A stretch of DNA of 64,000 nucleotides from Spiroplasma corruscae (lineage in GTDB: Bacteria; Bacillota_I; Bacilli_A; Mycoplasmatales; Mycoplasmataceae). A program made the position numbers and the translations under genes. The stretch spans positions 682,001 through 746,000 of the forward strand of contig NZ_CP022535.1 in NCBI RefSeq assembly GCF_002237575.1. Reading direction: 5' to 3'. Of the stretch, positions 59,124 through 64,000 are shown piece after piece. Positions within the stretch are counted from its first letter, which is position 1, and each line of letters opens with the position of its first letter. The notes under the pieces were generated by a model. That model saw nothing but the letters and a program-made list of their open reading frames with translations. It was not told the DNA's origin and did no database searches.

Positions 59124-60218
59124 TTAGTTCTCTCCTAATAAAGTTTTGTACTTTTCAAAAGAAGTATTTGCAAAGTCATTAGACTGTTCACAAAGTCTTA
59201 ATAATGGGTTACTTATTAACTTTTCTTTTTCATTAATATTAGCATTCGAATATCTTGGGTGGACATAAAAATTAAATGAGAAATAGAAACCATATCCAAC
59301 TATAACACTTTCTGACTCTGGTCAAATTTCAATATAGTTAATAAACATATTGAAATTTGATGCACAGAATAACATATTTTTCATACTAGTGTCTAATAAT
59401 GGAACTTTATTTTCTTCTGTTTTATCACTGTTATAAGTGGCGTTATACATTAATTGAGCATAAATTTGAACTAAAAATGTACCTGCTAATAATTGCATTA
59501 TTTCACCATTACCATATAGATATTTAATATATATAAATGTTCTTCATTGTAAAAATTGATTAGACTTATTTGATTGATTAGAAATTGATATTTTTCTATT
59601 TAAAGGTTTTAAATTATTTCCTGTAGCACTTATTACCAGGTTTACATTACTTTCTTCTTCTTTTCCTTTAAAGAAAATAGCACCGTCAAGGTCAATTTGA
59701 CTATTTAATAACTGAATTGTTTTCTCATTTGATAAGCTAACCTTAAAACTATATCCCAAGTTTTTTAAATACTTAAAATTATATATTTGTATAAATTCAG
59801 TTTCACCTAAAGTTGATGAAACTACTGAAGTTCCATTAACCGGTGTATCAGGATCATTAACATATGGAAATTCAAAATCAAAATAAATCATATCCTTATA
59901 CTCGTCACCTTCTAAATCTAATTGTTCAAGTGGTGTATAATGTCATTCTAAGTCAAGATCATTATTTTGGTATCATTTTTCTGCTTCGGCTAAAACATCA
60001 TCATTGAAAGATTTAATATACTTAGCTGTTTTTTTTGAATTTTCTAATAATAAATTTTCTCAGTTTCCTAAGAACTTAGAGTTTGTTCCAGGGTCCCTAA
60101 AACTAAATAACTTAGATAATTCATTTTGAAAATAACTTTTTGTAGAACATGATACTAAATTAAATGTCATTATAAAAATTAATATAATGGCATTAAAAAA
60201 TATTAAAGTCTTTTTCAT
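59124..60218 (-). CDS. Lipoprotein of GH85/ABC operon
   Basis: 364 residues. Signal MKKTLIFFNAIILIFIMTF and lipobox LVSC near residue 24. Its start overlaps the permease end; its stop lies one base before the GH85 ATG. Mature part polar with beta-rich segments (IYFDFEFPYVNDPDTPV). Position suggests a substrate- or partner-binding lipoprotein; no family recognised. Confidence 0.78.
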
Positions 60219-61114
60219 TTTTTCACCTTCACAATCACATTACTGTAATTATAATTAATTGCAGTAATAATAAATATTTGAAATGCAATGATTGGTAATA
60301 TTAAATTATAATTTTTAAAAAATAAATCTACTGATAAATTTATAATGATTAAGTTAATAAAATCTAAACTTGTTTCTATATCAATATAAAAGAAATACAA
60401 TAATCAAGTTAAATATTTTTGCGGTACCAAATAACCAAAACCTAAAATACTATTATAGAATTCTGAATTATTTGGGTCTATTAATTGTTCTGATCAAATT
60501 AATGTAACAGTTAAAATTAATATATTTAATATTTGAGCTGTTATACCATTTTTTAAATAATTACCAATGGTATAACCTATAATGAAATTCAAGATAAATG
60601 AAAGTAATAAAGTAAATGTAATTCCTACAACTCTTCTAAATGTTACAATAGTGCTAATTACATCCTCTTTAACTAATTCGCTATATGAAGAAGCTTTAAG
60701 TGCATTTAACATAGACCTATTTATAAAAAACAAATCTAATAAAGATGTAACTACAATAAATAATAATAAAAATATAATGTTTAAAATTATGAATATTGTT
60801 ATTAATGAAATAATAATATAAGATTTCTTTAATTTAAAAATATTTAAATATTTATTAAACATTGTATTATTTCAATCAAATATTAATGAAGTGGCAAAAA
60901 ATATTGAAAATATTGAAGGTAAAAATAATTTATTTAACATTATTGCTGGATTAATAATAATTTTGTCAAAATTATTATTATACAAATATGAAAATAAATA
61001 ATAAATTATAGGTAATAATAACATAAATACATATAACTTAAATGATTTAAATACAGATTTAAAAGTAAATATAATTAATCTAATAAAACTATTTTTTGAA
61101 GTTAAACTATTCAT
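60203..61114 (-). CDS. ABC transporter permease (second)
   Basis: 303 residues; ATG at 61112-61114 inside TAATG of the upstream gene, with GGGGGA upstream. Six helices, for example LYVFMLLLPIIYYLFSYLY, SIFFATSLIFDW, YIIISLITIFIILNIIFLLLF and LLLSFILNFIIGYTIGNYL. ABC-2-like membrane subunit pairing with the 61114 gene. Nearer the start a TTG six codons earlier is possible. Confidence 0.75.
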
Positions 61115-61968
61115 TAGTTCTTTGTCCCCCAAATAAATCTATACTTAATTATCAAAATAAATATTCCAACGATTAACAAAGAAATGAGCAATGGAACCAA
61201 AATATTATTAAATGATATAAATAAATTACTAATATTATTTGTTGATAATATTTGTTGTATACCATAATTATCAATAAATTGATATGAAGTTATCATGTAT
61301 ATAATTCATACGCAATATTTTATAGGGTTGAAATATTCTATTATTGAAACTGAGGTAATTTTAGATGTTATATGTGGAATAATAACTACATCACTTAAAA
61401 AAACAATATATGTTAAAACACCAATGCTTACTGTTATATTAAGTATCTTGCTTCTAAAAAAATTTGTAAATACTATAAACATTAGTAATGCAACTATACT
61501 CATCAATAAAGAAGAAAATATAAAGTTAATTCAGATATATCAATCAATGTCTTTAAAAAGTAAATTATAAGAAATAGGAAACGACCTAATTGTACTTGTT
61601 ATTGATACTGCTAGTATGGTTGAAGCTATAATTGAAATTAACGAAAATATTATATTAATTAATATCATCACAACTGTAAAATTAATTTGATTTAAATTTA
61701 TACTTTTTATTTTTTTTAAAAAGTTTGTAGACTTCCATTCACAAATTAAAATAGATAAATAAAAAGGGACAATTAAGCAACCAATTGATAAGAATCCAAA
61801 CATTTGAGGAGAATACACAACATTAAGAATTATAGTTGACCAAACTCAGTATAATAAAAAAGATATTGCACAAGGTATAAGTAATGAAACTATATATATC
61901 TTAATATCTTTAAGAATTAATTTGAGTAATAACGGAACTAGATTATATGTTTTTTTCAACTTTATCAT
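61114..61968 (-). CDS. ABC transporter permease (first)
   Basis: 284 residues, ATG at 61966-61968 within the end of the ATPase gene (26-base overlap). Six helices, for example ILKDIKIYIVSLLIPCAISF, LSIGCLIVPFYLSILIC, VVMILINIIFSLISIIAS and LVPLLISLLIVGIFILII. Belongs with the following permease as an ABC-2-type pair. Confidence 0.78.
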
Positions 61969-62665
61969 TAGCAATTACCTCTTCAATATCTTCTCCAAAA
62001 TAACTTTCTAAATAATTTTTTATACTTTTTTTAGTTCTAAAAACCTCTTTTAAAGTAATATCATCGCACAACTTACCATCTTTTAAAACAATAATTCTGT
62101 CACATAAAACTTCAATCTCATCTGGAATATGAGAAACAATTAATAATGTTTTATCAGTTTTATTTTTTATTTTTTCAAAATATTTTATTAGTTTTAGATG
62201 AACTTTTAAATCCAACCCAGTTATTAATTCATCAATAACAATAAATGTTGGATTATCAATAATTGCTATAAAACAATTTAATCTCTGTCTTTGACCTAAA
62301 GATAACTTATTAATATCTATCTTTAATATTTCAGATATTTCAAAGATATTAAAAATATCATTTACATATTCATCTTTCTTTCAATTTCTTCCTTTGAAAA
62401 ATTTTATAAGATCAATTGCTCTAGTTTTTGGCGGTCAATTACCTTCTTGAAATTGAATTCCAACTACTTTAGATATTTCATCAGTATATTCAATACTACC
62501 AGAAGATTGTTTTTGAATACCACAAATAATCTCTATTAAAGTTGACTTACCTGAACCATTTGCCCCAATTATTGCAATGTTTTCACCTTTATTAATATTA
62601 AATGTAATACCATCTAAAACTGTTTTTTTACCATACTTTTTTCCAATTTCATTTAAACTAATCAT
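61943..62665 (-). CDS. ABC transporter ATP-binding protein of GH85 operon
   Basis: 240 residues. Walker A GANGSGKST (34-42), Q-loop GIQFQEGNW, signature LSLGQRQRL near 140, Walker B FIVIDELITGLD near 158, switch His in IVSHIPDE. ATG at 62663-62665 with GGGG upstream. First gene of the unit; drives the permease pair. Confidence 0.93.
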
Positions 62666-62690
62666 TTTATTCCCCTACTATAATAGACAT

Positions 62691-62720
62691 ATTTTAATTA
62701 TATATGACTATCTATGACAA
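62691..62720 (-). promoter_or_regulatory. Promoter of GH85/ABC operon
   Basis: On the minus strand TTGTCA (62715-62720) and TAAAAT (62691-62696) are 18 bases apart, about 30 bases upstream of the ATPase ATG. Confidence 0.5.
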
Positions 62721-62770
62721 ATAATCTAGTAATATGTTTTATAAAATATTTTATTAAATTTATAATTATT

Positions 62771-63109
62771 TTAAGACTTGTTATTAATTATTTTCTTATT
62801 TTTTACTTTTCTTATTAATCCAAAATACATATAATAAATTAATTCATATATATAAAACATTAAAGATATTGAAGTATTAACTTTCATGTATAGAAATGAA
62901 TTTAAGTAAAAAAATATAAAGAACATAAAGCATAAGAAAAAATATAGGTTAACTATCACTATAATTACATTAAACGTTAGTTGTATCTTACTTATATTTT
63001 TATCAATCTTATTAATAATTATTAACTTAGTTAATCAATAAATTGATCAAATTAAAAAAATAATTGATGTTATTAAACCTATAATTTCATATATATTAAA
63101 GTAATTCAT
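62771..63109 (-). CDS. Small membrane protein
   Basis: 112 residues, ATG at 63107-63109 overlapping the deacetylase stop (TAATG). Three helices, for example EIIGLITSIIFLIWSIYWL and VNLYFFLCFMFFIFFYLNSF. Coupled to the deacetylase; partner or anchor role is a guess. Confidence 0.65.
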
Positions 63110-63867
63110 TAGAATGCTAGATCTCCATAATTCATATAATATTTTTCACTTTTGTTATTAAATGTTGCAAAATTATAGCCTTTATCAATAAGTTTTTCAA
63201 TTAATTCAGGTAAATATTCTTTAACAAACTCATTTGAATGCATTATCAAGATATTTTTTTTCTCTACATTATTTAAATATCTTTTAATAATTTCATCTTT
63301 ACCATACTTTGTAAAATCTCAATCACCGCTTAAATAACCACCTATCAATTTATCCTGATTAAGTTTTGTTAATGCATCATCTATCCCAGAATAAAACTGT
63401 AAATATGGCATTCTAATTGGAATGGAAGCATTTATAAGTTCACTTGAAGTATTTCTTATTAATTCATTAGTTTTATTTATTTCATCAACTAATTTTTCTG
63501 ATTTCATAACATACTTACTATGAGAATATGTATGATTTCCAATATATGACCCGTTTGCTAGTATCTTATCAAACAATGGTTTTATATCACTTTTATTATT
63601 TTCTATATTACCGCCAACATAAAAAAATGTACCTACAACATTATATTGAATTAATATATTTAAAATATCTGTATCATTTTCTAATGAAGGTCCATCATCA
63701 AATGTAAGCATACAAACTTTAGATTGTGATTCCAACTTATTAACAACATATTTTTTATCACTCTTTATTTGAAATAACATAAAAGAAATAAAGAATGTTA
63801 TTAATATTAAACACATTGAAATATAAGGAATAATTTTGAATAACTTTTTTTTATAACTAAGTTTCAT
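63109..63867 (-). CDS. Membrane-anchored polysaccharide deacetylase-like (NodB) protein
   Basis: 252 residues. An N-terminal helix (IIPYISMCLILITFFISFML) anchors it outside. NodB motifs: TFDDGP (55-60; catalytic and metal Asp), NHTYSH (111-116; metal His), IRMPYLQ (151-157; the usual second residue Pro is Met) and ILIMHSN near 220. Polysaccharide deacetylases remove acetyl from GlcNAc polymers. In a wall-less bacterium the substrate cannot be peptidoglycan; capsule or host glycans are possible. ATG at 63865-63867 with AGAGG upstream. Confidence 0.82.
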
Positions 63868-64000
63868 TTATACCTCTTATATCTAGTTTAAAATATTTTA
63901 TCATACTTTAACAGTATTCAATAAATCAATACTTTTGTTTAGTAATTACTAAAACTACTTTATCAAGAAATATTATTTATAAAAATAAAAAAAGTTTTAT
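63868..64000. other. Gene-free end of window
   Basis: 133 bases of AT-rich DNA upstream of the deacetylase gene; its promoter should be here but no box is distinct. Confidence 0.4.

Overview
The window is extremely AT-rich, and nearly every long gene stays open only if TGA is read as tryptophan. Read with the standard code, almost all of them break at TGA. This (genetic code 4), the GGAGG-type ribosome binding sites and the many lipoproteins with a Ser-Cys lipobox point to a wall-less Mollicute of the Spiroplasma/Entomoplasma/Mesoplasma group. All coordinates below use TGA = Trp. No rRNA or tRNA gene was recognised.

Bases 1-28,400 look like a defence or DNA-conflict island, almost all on the minus strand. 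In transcription order it holds: a subtilisin-like protease with an AAA+ ATPase (22.8-26.1 kb); a RecD2-like helicase (18.7-21.0); a DUF4011/SF1 helicase with a Vsr-like nuclease tail (15.0-18.5); a pentapeptide-repeat protein (13.5-14.9); a four-gene block of DndC-like sulfurtransferase, MORC/MutL-type GHKL ATPase, Z1 helicase and DUF4420 PD-(D/E)XK nuclease (7.8-13.4); a wrecked D12-class adenine methylase (6.8-7.75); and a small basic protein, an SF1 helicase, an unknown protein and an ABC-type ATPase (1-6.5). The plus strand at 26.4-27.4 kb carries the ruins of a class III nucleotide cyclase plus a membrane protein, resembling a Pycsar pair. A truncated choline-kinase/APH-like gene lies at 21.2 kb.

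Bases 28,400-36,000 are one minus-strand operon of lipoproteins and ABC transporter parts, with the permease and small lipoprotein present as duplicated pairs. Bases 36,500-41,900 are a graveyard: a decayed insertion sequence with hairpin ends, ThiF-like and DnaC-like pseudogenes with iteron-like repeats upstream (probable plasmid or phage remnant), one intact lipoprotein and a truncated IS copy. Bases 42,000-47,400 hold an ABC half-transporter and a tandemly duplicated lipoprotein gene separated by an IS3-type element.

Bases 47,700-49,850 are a compact stress cassette: aldo/keto reductase, divergent MerR regulator and flavodoxin lipoprotein, with matching operators inside 19-bp promoter spacers. 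Bases 50,000-53,700 are decayed IS3 and lipoprotein copies. Two intact membrane proteins follow, then (56.5-62.7 kb) an operon of ABC ATPase, two permeases, a lipoprotein and a GH85 endo-beta-N-acetylglucosaminidase, which looks like an N-glycan foraging unit. The window ends with a small membrane protein and a membrane-anchored NodB-family deacetylase.
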